Shown: positions 34,956-45,131 of the stretch, one piece after another
How positions within the stretch are numbered: position 1 is the first letter of the stretch
Layout: every line of letters begins with the position of its first letter
Source: Paracoccaceae bacterium
GTDB taxonomy: Bacteria; Pseudomonadota; Alphaproteobacteria; Rhodobacterales; Rhodobacteraceae
Assembly: GCA_026706985.1 (NCBI GenBank)
Contig: JAPOXR010000028.1
Span: 1-54,608, forward strand
DNA: 54,608 nucleotides
Direction of reading: 5' to 3'
Translations under genes and position numbers: made by a program
Notes under the pieces: generated by a model
Databases searched by the model: none
The model's input: only the letters and a program-made list of their open reading frames with translations
Told to the model about the DNA's origin: nothing

Positions 34956-35290
34956 AGCGGGCGACGCTGCGTAAAGTCGTGCCAGTGTCGTAATATGAGT
35001 TTTGTCAGAAAATCAGCGGCAAGGTGACGAAGTTAAACGTATTAAGTTGTCAGCTGGAAAAGCACGGTCGATGGCTTAAACAACATCTGAGAAAAGGAGA
35101 CTGACACTGCACTTATTTCATGGAATGTGCTTGTCGGAACCACCTATTCCGGCTTACCCACCGATAGGTTTCTCGTGAAGTTCGCTGGGATTCACTTTTA
35201 CGCCTGTCCCGATAAGATGTGCGTTGCCGCTAAAGGTAAAAAAAGCATCATGAAAATTTCAGCGGAGCATTAACGAAGGACAACACCACG
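34956..35290. other. Gene-free leader of the methylase gene
   Basis: No gene of more than about 45 codons is supported in these 335 nt. The DNA is visibly more AT-rich than the housekeeping genes around it, for example near 35030-35100. A purine-rich stretch (GAAGGACAACACC) at 35275-35287 is the only candidate ribosome site for the methylase gene. Confidence 0.5.
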
Positions 35291-38212
35291 ATGACTCCCC
35301 GAACGGTTGAAACTGCATTCAATCTTGAACTGGCAAACCAGTTGCGTGCGCGGCATCCTCGTTGGCGTGAGGAGAGTTCAGTTGCTGCAGAACAAACCGG
35401 GTGGTTGACCGGAAAAGCCGGGAAACGCCCCGATATCATCATTCGCCATCCCGGCTCCCTGCCCGTGATCGTCGAAACGGAGTTCAGTCCAGCGCGGCAC
35501 GTTGAACGGGAAGCCGTTGAACGGCTTGGTGAAACCATCGACGGTCAGCAAATTGAGGGAGTTCTCGCCGTTCGTGTTTCTGCCGCATTGGCAAGAATAG
35601 GTCAGGAGCAGTTGCCGGAAGCGATTAACACCGCTCAGTTTGAATATTGTCTGTTGTCGGGCAGCGGTGATGATCCCGAACGCTGGCCCGCGGAGAACTG
35701 GCTGTCCGGTGGCATTGACCAAGTCGCAGAGGCGATTGAACATGGAGCCTTGTCGAAAACGCGGTTGGCAAGAGCATCGTTAGTTCTGCAGGAAGGTGTC
35801 GAGGGTGGAGCGGCACTGTTGCGCTCACATCTGACACTCCGACCTGATATGTTTATCAATATAGGGCGCATCCTTCACCAAGAGGACAGCGTCCAGACGA
35901 CTCGCATGGCAGTGGCGATCATTGCCAATGCATTTGTCTTTCAAAGCGCGATCTGCGGCAACCATGATATTCCTCCGCCAGAAGATCTCCGGACTAATGA
36001 TCCGCCATCTGTCAAAATCCGGACTCAGGATTGTTGGCTGGCCATTCTGGCAATCAATTACTGGCCGATCTTCGCTATTGCGCGGGAACTTCTCGGAGTT
36101 ATTCCTGCCGCGGTGGCCAATCCATTTCTTGACAAAATGATCGGTCTCGCCGGCCATCTCGCTGGCCTTGGCGCGGCAAGTATGCATGATCTCTCGGGCC
36201 AGATGTTCCAACGTCTTATCACTGACCGGAAGTTCCTCGCCACTTTCTACACGCTACCGACTTCTTCTGCTTTACTCGCCAATCTAGCCATATCACGAAT
36301 AGCGATTAACTGGGGTGATTCAGATAAGATTGCGCAACTGCGCATCGCCGATCTTGCGTGTGGCACCGGTTCCTTGCTCGGCGCAGCGCAGCAAGCGGTG
36401 GCCAAGCGCCATCGCCGGGCGGGTGGCGATGACCGGGAGCTGCACGGCCACATGATGGAAGACGTGCTGATCGCCGCCGATATCATGCCAGCTGCCACTC
36501 ATCTCACAGCATCAACATTGTCCAGTGCGCATCCGGGACAAGTTTTCGCAGGCACTCAGATTTATACCATGCCGTATGGTCTGGAAAACGATGAGGTTCA
36601 GATAGGTTCTCTTGATCTCATTCTGGATAACCAGGCCATGTCTCTATTTGGTGAAGGCAACATCGCACGAGCTGGTGGCACGCGTGAAACAAGGGGGCAA
36701 ATGGCAGTTATTAACCGAGAAACCTGCGATCTCGTGATCATGAATCCACCCTTCACACGGCCGACCAACCATGAGCAAACCGGCGTGCCAATTCCATCCT
36801 TTGCCGGATTTGCGACACCTGAAGATGAGCAGCGGTTGATGTCTGACCGACTGAGAAACATTCGTGAAGAACTCATGCGGAACAGCGGGGCGGCAGCAGA
36901 TAATGGTGTGGAGATCTCACCACCAGCGGGACACGGAAATGCCGGGTTGGCGGCAAATTTTATTGATCTTGCACATGCCAAACTCCGCACCGGCGGCACT
37001 CTTGCTCTAGTTTTACCGGCGTCATTTGCACAAGGTGAAGCATGGAAGCGCGCGAGAAATCTTCTCACGCAGCATTATCGGGACGTGGTCATCATTGGAA
37101 TTGCCGCACATGGATCCACATCCCGTGCCTTTTCTGCCGATACGGGTATGGCTGAAGTTCTATGCCTTGCAACACGGAACTGTGATTGTCAGAAAGCAGA
37201 GACAAATAGCTTTATCGCTGTCAGTTTGCGCGCCCGCCCGAACACACAGTTGGAAGGAGCGCTGGTCGCGGAAGCAATTGAAGCGGCAAGGCGCGGGAAT
37301 ACAAAGTCAGGAAGATTGACACTCGGCGATGCGGTGAATGTCGGCAGTTTCCTGCGTACATCAGCCAACAACGCGTGCCGGGCGATTGGTATTACGCATT
37401 TGAACATTGCAGAAAGTTTGGTCAGTCTTGCCGCGAGGCAGCTGCGCCTCCCACAGATGGCTGGCAGTCTCCCGATCCCGATGACCAATCTGGGCACACT
37501 TGGCAGAAGAGGTGCACTGGATCGCGACATAAACGGAGATGATGGGCGCGGCCCGTTCGATATTCGTCCCATCGCCGCAGGAGAATATCCGGAATGGCCC
37601 GCATTGTGGAGCCATAACGCCCGCCACGAAACCCGCATGATCGTGTTACCAGACTCACAAGGTATTGTTCGTCCAGATTGCGGCGAACGCGCACAGATTC
37701 TATGGGACAATACGGCGTCACGGTTGCACTTCAACAGGGATTTTCAAATCAATTCCCAGCCGCTCGCGGCCTGTGTGACGGAGCACTCCTGCATTGGCGG
37801 CACCGCCTGGCCGAATTTCATTCTCAGCGATCCAGCATGGGAACCCGCTACACTTCTGTGGGCCAACAGCACTTTGGGTCTGATGTCATTCTGGTGGCAC
37901 GGAACCCGACAACAGCAGGGGAGAAGCCGGGTAACTTTGTCCAGACTCCCTGAGTTGTTGATGTTTGATGTAAGGGAACTGTCGGAAGTTCAGATTGAAT
38001 CCGCTGAAGGGATTTTTCAGCGTTTTCAAACGCGGGAATTTCTGCCGGCAAACGAGGCTTACCGGGACGAGACACGCCATCAATTGGACGAAGCAGTTCT
38101 CGTTGAACTGCTCGGAATTGATGGCGCTGTGCTAGATAGCCTTCGTATCCTGCGCGAGCAGTGGTGCCACGAGCCAAGCGTCCATGGTGGCAAATCTACG
38201 GCACCGAATTGA
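35291..38212 (+). CDS. Putative restriction-modification protein: nuclease-like domain plus N6-adenine DNA methylase
   Basis: This is a 973-aa protein. The N-terminus (about 1-150) looks like a PD-(D/E)xK nuclease-fold domain: RPDIII with Asp48, then PVIVETEF with Glu62 and Glu64. The usual Lys is replaced by Glu, so cutting activity is uncertain. After a helical linker (about 150-340) comes the amino-methyltransferase domain with SAM motif I IADLACGTGSLLGAA (Asp354, Cys357) and catalytic motif IV LVIMNPPFTRP (Asn485-Phe488). The C-terminal third probably recognises DNA and has SFWWHGTRQQQGRSRVTLSR, typical of large N6-adenine methylases. The build resembles type IIG-like single-chain enzymes, but no partner hsdS, hsdR or BREX gene is present. 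It is inserted between recA and alaS, and its base composition looks less GC-rich. Confidence 0.8.
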   Translation: MTPRTVETAFNLELANQLRARHPRWREESSVAAEQTGWLTGKAGKRPDIIIRHPGSLPVIVETEFSPARHVEREAVERLGETIDGQQIEGVLAVRVSAALARIGQEQLPEAINTAQFEYCLLSGSGDDPERWPAENWLSGGIDQVAEAIEHGALSKTRLARASLVLQEGVEGGAALLRSHLTLRPDMFINIGRILHQEDSVQTTRMAVAIIANAFVFQSAICGNHDIPPPEDLRTNDPPSVKIRTQDCWLAILAINYWPIFAIARELLGVIPAAVANPFLDKMIGLAGHLAGLGAASMHDLSGQMFQRLITDRKFLATFYTLPTSSALLANLAISRIAINWGDSDKIAQLRIADLACGTGSLLGAAQQAVAKRHRRAGGDDRELHGHMMEDVLIAADIMPAATHLTASTLSSAHPGQVFAGTQIYTMPYGLENDEVQIGSLDLILDNQAMSLFGEGNIARAGGTRETRGQMAVINRETCDLVIMNPPFTRPTNHEQTGVPIPSFAGFATPEDEQRLMSDRLRNIREELMRNSGAAADNGVEISPPAGHGNAGLAANFIDLAHAKLRTGGTLALVLPASFAQGEAWKRARNLLTQHYRDVVIIGIAAHGSTSRAFSADTGMAEVLCLATRNCDCQKAETNSFIAVSLRARPNTQLEGALVAEAIEAARRGNTKSGRLTLGDAVNVGSFLRTSANNACRAIGITHLNIAESLVSLAARQLRLPQMAGSLPIPMTNLGTLGRRGALDRDINGDDGRGPFDIRPIAAGEYPEWPALWSHNARHETRMIVLPDSQGIVRPDCGERAQILWDNTASRLHFNRDFQINSQPLAACVTEHSCIGGTAWPNFILSDPAWEPATLLWANSTLGLMSFWWHGTRQQQGRSRVTLSRLPELLMFDVRELSEVQIESAEGIFQRFQTREFLPANEAYRDETRHQLDEAVLVELLGIDGAVLDSLRILREQWCHEPSVHGGKSTAPN

Positions 38213-38581
38213 AAAGAGTGAGTGATTTTGAACTCTCTACCTCACCTCACGAACAATTCAGAGAGTTACTTCAAAATGTCGAAGCAGAACAACACAGTCA
38301 GTGACACCATGCAGGAAATGGTTCCTGCCTCAGCATCTGGCCTGACAGGCCTGGCACACAAATTCGGCGGAAGTAGCGGAGAAATCGGTCATGTGTGACC
38401 TGTTCGCAGGAGGTGGCTGATGTGTGTCATCAAGGCTCCTGGTGCTTGGCGGAAGATTGTATTCCGGATGGTATATTCATGATCAATAGTCACTGATCTC
38501 AATGCACCGGGATTACCTGTGGACAGGGCGCACCCGCGGGTTTATCTGCCCTCGGCAGTGTGAAGCGGGAGAACCCGGCGA
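38213..38581. other. Gene-poor stretch before alaS
   Basis: It contains only very short frames: a 31-codon frame beginning at the TTG overlapping the methylase stop, and a 40-codon frame at 38276-38398. The alaS promoter and leader (with a GC-rich potential stem around 38521-38555) should lie in the last 150 nt. There are no T-box or riboswitch features that I can recognise. Confidence 0.45.
38276..38398 (+). CDS. Very short hypothetical ORF, 40 aa
   Basis: An ATG-started frame encoding 40 residues (MSKQNNTVSDTMQEMV, then ASASGLTGLAHKFGGSSGEI). It has no clear ribosome site and no stable fold is obvious. The end faintly resembles the segment before the hairpin tip of chemoreceptors, which would make it a fragment. 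It may be noise at the right border of the island. Confidence 0.15.
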   Translation: MSKQNNTVSDTMQEMVPASASGLTGLAHKFGGSSGEIGHV

Positions 38582-41239
38582 ATGGCAGGTCTGAACGAAA
38601 TCCGTTCAACATTCCTGAATTATTTCGAAAAGAATGGTCATACGCTCGTCGGCAGTTCGCCCCTGGTGCCCCGGGATGATCCCACACTCATCTTCACGAA
38701 TTCGGGTATGGTCCAGTTCAAGAATGTCTTTACCGGCATTGAACAGCGCGGCTACAACCGGGCGGCAACAAGCCAGAAATGCGTCCGTGCCGGCGGTAAA
38801 CATAACGACCTCGACAATGTCGGCTATACCGCACGGCACCATACTTTTTTCGAAATGCTCGGAAATTTTTCCTTCGGTGATTACTTCAAGGAACAGGCCA
38901 TCCATTATTGCTGGGACCTGGTGACGCGCGAATTCGCTGTTGATCCTAAGCGCCTGCTCGCAACCGTCTATCATGATGACGAGGAAACAGTTTCGTATTG
39001 GAAATCGATCGCCGGCCTGTCCGATGACCGGATCATCCGTATCGCCACATCCGACAATTTCTGGTCGATGGGACCGGTCGGGCCGTGCGGACCGTGTTCC
39101 GAATTGTTCTTTGATTATGGCGACAGCGTTCCCGGAGGGCCACCCGGCAGTGCGGATGAGGATGGTGACCGCTTCACCGAGATCTGGAATCTCGTATTCA
39201 TGCAGTATGAGCAGAGGGAGGATGGCAGTCGGGTCGCCTTGCCGAAGCCTTCGATTGACACCGGCATGGGTCTCGAAAGAATCGGTGCCCTGCTGCAGGG
39301 GGTATCTGACAATTACCGGACAGACCTGTTCCGACTGCTGATCGAGGCAATTGCCAACCTGACCTCAAAGGACCCCGATGGCGTCGAAAACGTGCATTAC
39401 CGGGTGATTGCCGATCATCTTCGTTCAAGCGCATTTCTTCTCGCTGAAGGTGTTCTGCCGGCGAAAGACGGCAGAGGATATGTTTTACGGCGGATCATGC
39501 GCCGCGCTATGCGGCATGCCTTTTTGCTCGGCACCACTGAGCCGTTGCTGCACCGGACCGTGCCCGAATTGGTGGCACATATGGGTGCGGCATTTCCGGA
39601 ACTGGCGCGGGCCCAGCCCGTGATTGAATCGGCATTGTTGGATGAAGAGATCCGTTTCCGAAGAACGCTCGGGCGCGGATTGAGCATTCTTGACGAAGCA
39701 TTGCTTGAGCTTCCGGAAGATGCGGCACTCCCCGGTGAGGTTGCGTTCAAGCTCTATGACACGTTCGGTTTCCCGCTGGATCTGACCCAGGATGCGGTGC
39801 GCGAATCCGGTCGTGAAGTAGAGATCACCGCATTCGAAGATGCGATGCAGGAACAGCGCCGGCGTGCCCGTGCCGCGTGGAGTGGCACCGGCGACAAAGC
39901 TGAGGACGCTTTGTGGTTTGAACTGGCAGAGGAGTTCGGCAGCTCTGAATTTCTCGGTTATCATTCTCTGGATGCGGAGGGGCAGATTCAGGCGATGATT
40001 CAGAACCGCGCCCGGATTGAATCGGCTGTTGCCGGGCAATCGGTGCTCATCATCTGCAATCAGACCCCGTTTTACGCCGAGTCGGGTGGCCAGATCGGTG
40101 ACCGGGGGTTGATCACCACTGCAGCTGGAACGGCGAAAATATCCGCGACCACACGCCATGCCGGTCTGCATGTGCACCATGCGGTTGTCGAGACCGGCCG
40201 GATCAGTGTCGGTGATGGTGCGCGTCTAGCGGTCGACGCCCGATCCCGCCAGGCAATCCGTATGAATCACTCAGCGACCCATCTTCTGCACCAGGCACTG
40301 CGGCAACAGCTCGGTGACCATGTTGCCCAACGCGGTTCGCTCAATGACACTGAGCGTCTGCGGTTTGATTTTTCCCATGGCAAGGGCATGGAACTCAGCG
40401 AGCTGGCCGCCGTTGAACGCGAAGTCAATTCCCGGATCCGTGCGAACAGTGCGGTTGAGACGCGGATCATGACCCCGGAAGATGCAGTGAAGACCGGTGC
40501 GCTGGCGCTCTTCGGCGAAAAATACGGTGACGAAGTCCGGGTTGTCTCAATGGGAGGGAAAAGGGATTCCGGTAAAGGGCCGGGAGGCCAGTCATTTTCG
40601 GTGGAGTTATGCGGCGGCACCCATGTCGAAAACACCGGAGAGATCGGCCTGTTTGTGGCCGTTGGAGAATCCGCGACCGCCTCCGGTGTCAGGCGGATAG
40701 AGGCTTTGACCGGCGAGGCCGCATTTGAATATCTTTCCGGGCATGACCACATCATTGCCGGGCTTTCACTTATGCTGAAGGTTCCGCCGGCGGAACTCGC
40801 GACACGCATCGAAGCGCTGCGTACAACGAATAGAAACCTGGAGACGGAAGTTAAGAGGTTGCGACATGAACTTGCCCTGGAGGCCGGTTCAGGGTCCGCG
40901 GAAATCAAGTTAATCAAAGGCATCCGTGTTTTCCGTCAGGAATTGACAGATGTGGATGGCCGCGCATTGCCGGCGCTGATCGACGGGCATAAATCCCGCA
41001 TGGAAACGGGCATAGTCATGCTGACATCAGTCAACCAGGGTAAGGTCGTCGCGGCAGTCGGCGTGACGGATGATTTAACCGATCGGATTTCCGCGGTGGA
41101 TATCATCCGCCGCATGACACCGGTTCTCGGAGGATCGGGTGGCGGCGGGCGGCCTGATCTGGCCCGGGGCGGTGGACCGGATGTGGCAGCATGCGCCGAT
41201 GCGATCAGGTCGGCGGAAATTTATTTGGAGGAAGTTTGA
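38582..41239 (+). CDS. alaS: Alanyl-tRNA synthetase
   Basis: This 885-aa enzyme charges tRNA-Ala. The class II catalytic core starts at the N-terminus ([55 protein letters not shown]). The tRNA-recognition domain has [19 protein letters not shown]. The editing domain follows ([35 protein letters not shown]) with the zinc-binding His and Cys. The C-terminal domain ends [16 protein letters not shown]. Length and order are standard. In relatives alaS often lies next to recA; here the methylase island separates them. Confidence 0.98.
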   Translation: MAGLNEIRSTFLNYFEKNGHTLVGSSPLVPRDDPTLIFTNSGMVQFKNVFTGIEQRGYNRAATSQKCVRAGGKHNDLDNVGYTARHHTFFEMLGNFSFGDYFKEQAIHYCWDLVTREFAVDPKRLLATVYHDDEETVSYWKSIAGLSDDRIIRIATSDNFWSMGPVGPCGPCSELFFDYGDSVPGGPPGSADEDGDRFTEIWNLVFMQYEQREDGSRVALPKPSIDTGMGLERIGALLQGVSDNYRTDLFRLLIEAIANLTSKDPDGVENVHYRVIADHLRSSAFLLAEGVLPAKDGRGYVLRRIMRRAMRHAFLLGTTEPLLHRTVPELVAHMGAAFPELARAQPVIESALLDEEIRFRRTLGRGLSILDEALLELPEDAALPGEVAFKLYDTFGFPLDLTQDAVRESGREVEITAFEDAMQEQRRRARAAWSGTGDKAEDALWFELAEEFGSSEFLGYHSLDAEGQIQAMIQNRARIESAVAGQSVLIICNQTPFYAESGGQIGDRGLITTAAGTAKISATTRHAGLHVHHAVVETGRISVGDGARLAVDARSRQAIRMNHSATHLLHQALRQQLGDHVAQRGSLNDTERLRFDFSHGKGMELSELAAVEREVNSRIRANSAVETRIMTPEDAVKTGALALFGEKYGDEVRVVSMGGKRDSGKGPGGQSFSVELCGGTHVENTGEIGLFVAVGESATASGVRRIEALTGEAAFEYLSGHDHIIAGLSLMLKVPPAELATRIEALRTTNRNLETEVKRLRHELALEAGSGSAEIKLIKGIRVFRQELTDVDGRALPALIDGHKSRMETGIVMLTSVNQGKVVAAVGVTDDLTDRISAVDIIRRMTPVLGGSGGGGRPDLARGGGPDVAACADAIRSAEIYLEEV

Positions 41240-41240
41240 A

Positions 41241-41525
41241 ATGAGTGCCTATTGGATAGCACATGTGGATGTTTCGGATGCGGAAACCTACGCCAGATAT
41301 GCTGAACTCGCGACGCAGGCGATCGGCGAACATGGCGGACGTTTCCTGGCAAGGGCAGGGCGCTACGAGGTGATGGAAGGAGCGACCCGGGCCCGCAATG
41401 TCATCGCTGAATTTCCGACAATGCAGGATGCGCTGGATTGCTACCATTCGCAGACCTATGCGAAGGCACTGGAATTCGCGAAAAAATCCGCTGAGCGCGA
41501 TCTGATGATCCTGGAAGGTGTGTGA
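41241..41525 (+). CDS. DUF1330 domain protein
   Basis: This 94-aa protein has the dimeric ferredoxin-like DUF1330 fold: YWIAHVDVSDAETYARYAEL at the N-terminus, GGRFLARAGRYEVMEG in the middle, and RNVIAEFPTMQDALDCYHS near the end. Members are small stress- or metabolism-linked proteins without a defined reaction. It begins 1 nt after the alaS stop (ribosome site GGAGG at 41228-41232) and so is probably co-translated with alaS. It converges with icd. Confidence 0.9.
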   Translation: MSAYWIAHVDVSDAETYARYAELATQAIGEHGGRFLARAGRYEVMEGATRARNVIAEFPTMQDALDCYHSQTYAKALEFAKKSAERDLMILEGV

Positions 41526-41534
41526 ATTTCGGAT

Positions 41535-42746
41535 TCAATGCAACGCCGCATCCAGTCGGGTTTCAATCCTGTCCAGGAATCCCTGTGTCGTCAACCAATC
41601 CTGATCCGGCCCCACCAAAAGGGCAAGATCCTTGGTCATATGACCGGCTTCGACTGTCTCCACCACAACCCTTTCCAGTGTCTCGGAAAAACCGGTGAGT
41701 GCATCATTCTGATCAAGCATTGCCCGGTGACGTAATCCTCCGCTCCAGGCGAAAATGGATGCGATTGAATTGGTGGAGGTGTCCAAGCCTTTCTGATGCT
41801 GGCGGTAATGCCGGGTCACCGTGCCATGCGCCGCTTCTGATTCGACGATTTTGCCATCCGGTGTCATCAATTTCGATGTCATCAGGCCCAGCGACCCGAA
41901 TCCCTGGGCGACCGTGTCTGATTGAACATCGCCGTCATAATTCTTGCACGCCCAGACAAATCCACCACTCCATTTCAAGGCCGCAGCCACCATGTCATCA
42001 ATCAATCTGTGTTCATATTGGATTCCCGCCTCCCGGAATAAATCCTCAAACTCGGTTTCAAAAATCTCCTGAAATAGGTCTTTAAATCGACCATCATAGG
42101 ATTTCATGATCGTGTTCTTGGTCGAGAGATAGACCGGCCAGCCGAGGGACAACCCGTAATTGAAGGACGCGCGGGCGAAATCGCGGATTGATTTGTCCAG
42201 ATTATACATGGCCATCACGACGCCGGATGAAGGTGCCGCAAAGACCTCTTTCTCAATAAGCTTGCCGTCCTTGCCTTCGAAACGCAGTGTGATCCTGCCC
42301 TCGCCCGGAAACTGGAAGTCGGTGGCCCGATACTGATCGCCGAAAGCATGCCGTCCGATGACTATCGGCCTCGTCCAACCCGGAACCAGACGCGGGACGT
42401 TCTGGCAGATGATGGGTGCTCGGAACACCACTCCGCCAAGAATATTACGAATGGTGCCATTCGGCGAACGCCACATTTTCTTCAGCCCGAATTCCTCCAC
42501 CCGCTGTTCGTCCGGTGTGATGGTGGCGCATTTCACGCCGACACCGACTTCGCGGATGCGATTAGCGGCGGCAATTGTGACCTGATCGTCGGTTCGGTCG
42601 CGCTCCTCGATGCCAAGATCAAAATAGAGGAGATTCACATCCAGATACGGGAGAATGAGCTTTTCCTTGATCAGTGACCAGATGATCCGGGTCATCTCAT
42701 CACCATCCATCTCCACAATCGGTCCTTCCACTTTGATCTTGCTCAT
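41535..42746 (-). CDS. icd: Isocitrate dehydrogenase (NADP)
   Basis: It converts isocitrate to 2-oxoglutarate in the TCA cycle. The 403-aa, eukaryote-like (type II) form starts [20 protein letters not shown]. Substrate and metal sites are visible in [79 protein letters not shown] and [17 protein letters not shown] (NADP-binding). Two ATGs fit; 42746 matches family N-termini, while 42755 would add MVR. It is convergent with the DUF1330 gene and divergent from lipA. Confidence 0.97.
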   Translation of the reverse strand: MSKIKVEGPIVEMDGDEMTRIIWSLIKEKLILPYLDVNLLYFDLGIEERDRTDDQVTIAAANRIREVGVGVKCATITPDEQRVEEFGLKKMWRSPNGTIRNILGGVVFRAPIICQNVPRLVPGWTRPIVIGRHAFGDQYRATDFQFPGEGRITLRFEGKDGKLIEKEVFAAPSSGVVMAMYNLDKSIRDFARASFNYGLSLGWPVYLSTKNTIMKSYDGRFKDLFQEIFETEFEDLFREAGIQYEHRLIDDMVAAALKWSGGFVWACKNYDGDVQSDTVAQGFGSLGLMTSKLMTPDGKIVESEAAHGTVTRHYRQHQKGLDTSTNSIASIFAWSGGLRHRAMLDQNDALTGFSETLERVVVETVEAGHMTKDLALLVGPDQDWLTTQGFLDRIETRLDAALH

Positions 42747-42827
42747 CCTCACCATCCAATATGAATTCAGTGTCCGGACTCTATAAATGAATGTATTTGC
42801 GCTGCAACAGCCGGGCAAATCGCTATT

Positions 42828-43802
42828 ATGGCGCCGACGCGGAAAATTCTTGAAAGATGGGTGATGGCAGGCAAGTCACGGCATCCCGAAAAGGCAGGAC
42901 GAACGCCTTCAGTGACGCGCGGGAAACCGCCCTGGATCCGCGTCAAGGCCCCCTCATCCGAAGGATATAAGCGGACTCGTGACATCGTGCGCTCACATAA
43001 TCTGCATACGGTCTGCGAAGAGGCTGCCTGCCCGAATGTCGGCGAGTGCTGGAATCTCGGGCATGCGACCTTCATGATTTTGGGCGACATTTGCACGCGT
43101 GGCTGTTCCTTCTGCAATGTCGCCACCGGCAAGCCGGAGGAGGTTGATATATTTGAACCTTCCAGAGTGGCTGATGCCGTTGCCAGGCTGGGTTTGCGCC
43201 ATGTCGTCGTGACCAGCGTCGACCGGGATGATCTGACCGATGGCGGGGCGGCGCAATTCGTCCGCACGATCCGGTCCATCCGCCGTAAATCCGCGGCCAC
43301 GACGATTGAAATCCTGACGCCGGATTTTCTCAAATGCCCACCGGATGCCGTCGAGTCGGTGATCGCGGCACGGCCGGATGTCTTCAATCACAATGTTGAG
43401 ACTGTCCCCGGTCTGTATCCATCCATTCGTCCCGGAGCCCGGTATTTCACTTCGCTGCGATTGCTGCAGCGGGTCAAGGAAACCGATCCGGGAATGTTCA
43501 CTAAATCCGGGCTTATGGTCGGGTTGGGCGAAGACCGTGAAGCCGTTCTGCAGGTCATGGATGATCTCCGGTCCGCCGATGTCGATTTTCTGACAATCGG
43601 GCAATATCTGCAGCCGACGCCCCGCCACCATCCGGTGGCACGATTCCTGCCGCCGGAGGAATTTGATTCTTTGAAAACCGCTGCCAAGGGCAAGGGATTT
43701 CTTATGGTATCGGCTTCACCCTTGACCCGTTCCAGCTACCATGCCGATGCCGATTTTCTGAAGCTGCGTGCCGCGAGGCGGAAGATCATGGCCGGAGATT
43801 GA
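42828..43802 (+). CDS. lipA: Lipoyl synthase
   Basis: This 324-aa radical SAM enzyme inserts two sulfurs into octanoyl groups to make lipoyl cofactor. The auxiliary cluster motif [12 protein letters not shown] and the radical SAM motif [10 protein letters not shown] are both present, as is the C-terminal RSSYHAD with the serine that ligates the auxiliary cluster. ATG 42828 gives the longest form; ATG 42864 ([10 protein letters not shown]) is also reasonable and closer to the usual length. The COQ10-type gene follows on the same strand, a common alphaproteobacterial pair. It needs Fe-S clusters, which the suf operon in this window would supply. Confidence 0.98.
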   Translation: MAPTRKILERWVMAGKSRHPEKAGRTPSVTRGKPPWIRVKAPSSEGYKRTRDIVRSHNLHTVCEEAACPNVGECWNLGHATFMILGDICTRGCSFCNVATGKPEEVDIFEPSRVADAVARLGLRHVVVTSVDRDDLTDGGAAQFVRTIRSIRRKSAATTIEILTPDFLKCPPDAVESVIAARPDVFNHNVETVPGLYPSIRPGARYFTSLRLLQRVKETDPGMFTKSGLMVGLGEDREAVLQVMDDLRSADVDFLTIGQYLQPTPRHHPVARFLPPEEFDSLKTAAKGKGFLMVSASPLTRSSYHADADFLKLRAARRKIMAGD

Positions 43803-43874
43803 TGAAACTGTCCTGCCAATCCTGCATCCGCCGGACTTCTGGTTGGCCTGCACATTCATTTCCGCAGAGGCCAG

Positions 43875-44330
43875 GTGCGCCGAGTCAGTGAAATCCGAAC
43901 TCTGCCGTATCCGGCGCACCGAATGTTCGATTTGGTCGCGGATATCGAAGCATATCCGAAATTCGTGCCATGGTGTTCGGCTGTGCGGAAGGTGGAGCAA
44001 ATGTCTGCCGGTAGCGACACGGTCGTTATCGCCGACCTGATTGTCGCATTCAGTGCCTTGCGCGAGACATTGCGGACACGGGTTGTTCTCACCGGTGATC
44101 ATTCCGCAATCACCGTGTCCTATGTCGGTGGTCCGCTGAAGAACCTGAACAGCGGATGGAAATTCCGCGGTATTTCGGATCAGGAATCCGAGGTCGAATT
44201 TGCCGCCGAGTTCGCTTTCAGGTCAAAGATTCTGGAAACGCTTTTCGGTTGGCATTTCGACCGGGCAATGCAATCTGTGGTTTCGGCTTTCGAGCGGCGG
44301 GCAGCGGAACTCTACGGCTCTCAAGACTGA
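43875..44330 (+). CDS. START-domain COQ10/RatA-like protein
   Basis: This 151-aa protein starts at GTG 43875, with AGAGG just upstream. YPAHRMFDLVADIEAYPKFVPWCSAVRK is the hallmark start of the polyketide cyclase/COQ10 group, and the C-terminal helix ILETLFGWHFDRAMQSVVSAFERRA closes the hydrophobic pocket. Homologues in mitochondria bind ubiquinone and support respiration; the E. coli relative is called RatA and was described as a ribosome association toxin. In alphaproteobacteria next to lipA, the quinone role is the more likely. The last 10 nt overlap the end of the convergent hydrolase gene. Confidence 0.87.
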   Translation: MRRVSEIRTLPYPAHRMFDLVADIEAYPKFVPWCSAVRKVEQMSAGSDTVVIADLIVAFSALRETLRTRVVLTGDHSAITVSYVGGPLKNLNSGWKFRGISDQESEVEFAAEFAFRSKILETLFGWHFDRAMQSVVSAFERRAAELYGSQD

Positions 44331-44983
44331 GGTGGAGCGAACCTGGCATAGATATATTCGGCGACTGAGTGCTCCAGTTGCACCATTCCGTCACCATCAA
44401 AGAAATGCCCGGTCGCATCGATTACCTTGTGCACAACTTCAATACCGCCCTGTTTCTTGAGTTTGGAGACAAGTTCCAAAATCTTGTCCGGTGCTGAAAT
44501 ACTGTCGTCACTTCCGTTGATGATTATACCCGAAGCCGGACATGGTGCCAGGAAGGAAAAGTCAAACTGGTTGGCCGGGGGCGCAACGGCAACGAAGCCC
44601 TTGACTTCCGGCCGCCGCATGAGCAGCTGCATGCCGATCCAGGCGCCATAGGAAAAGCCGGCGACCCAGCATTGTTTGGAATTGGGGTTGCAGGCCTGCA
44701 GGTAGTCCAATGCCGCCGCCGCATCCGCCAATTCGCCGGATCCGTCATCATGTGAGTCGGATTTTCCCTGGCTGCGGCCGATGCCACGGAAATTGAACCG
44801 CAGCACCGCAAAGCCGATCCGGTGAAAACAATAATAGAGCCTGTGCACGACTTTATTATTCATGGTTCCACCATAAGCCGGATGCGGATGAAGAATCAGC
44901 GCCGCCGGCGCATCCGCATTGGGCTGCGTGTGGTAACGGCCTTCCAGACGGCCTCCAGGACCGGAAAAAATAATTTCGGGCAT
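44321..44983 (-). CDS. Alpha/beta hydrolase (COG2945-type)
   Basis: This 220-aa serine hydrolase has the oxyanion-hole region LILHPHPAYGGTMNNKVV, FNFRGIGRSQG, nucleophile elbow VAGFSYGAWIGMQ (Ser in GFSYG), acid in IINGSDDSISAP and the catalytic His in DATGHFFDG. It belongs to the short dienelactone hydrolase-like family of unknown substrate found in many alphaproteobacteria. There is no signal peptide. It is convergent with the COQ10-like gene, overlapping by 10 nt, and divergent from the iscR-suf operon. Confidence 0.88.
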   Translation of the reverse strand: MPEIIFSGPGGRLEGRYHTQPNADAPAALILHPHPAYGGTMNNKVVHRLYYCFHRIGFAVLRFNFRGIGRSQGKSDSHDDGSGELADAAAALDYLQACNPNSKQCWVAGFSYGAWIGMQLLMRRPEVKGFVAVAPPANQFDFSFLAPCPASGIIINGSDDSISAPDKILELVSKLKKQGGIEVVHKVIDATGHFFDGDGMVQLEHSVAEYIYARFAPPQS

Positions 44984-45131
44984 GTGATAACTGCCTCACC
45001 CCATCAGTCCGGCCCGCTTGACCGGTCATTCTCCACGATTTACAGTGATTTCAACCCGTGACACTGACCGAAAATCCGGGCTTCAGGGTTTAGGGGAAGT
45101 CACGTTCCGCGTCAACGCAGTCTGCAATGAT

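Noticed and set aside
39485-40180. 231-codon open frame antisense to alaS
   Set aside because: Opposite a clear alaS with canonical motifs; no independent signals.
43875-44330. RatA toxin of a type II toxin-antitoxin system
   Set aside because: The protein is in the COQ10/START family, has no antitoxin partner and is linked to lipA. A quinone-binding role is more credible than a toxin.
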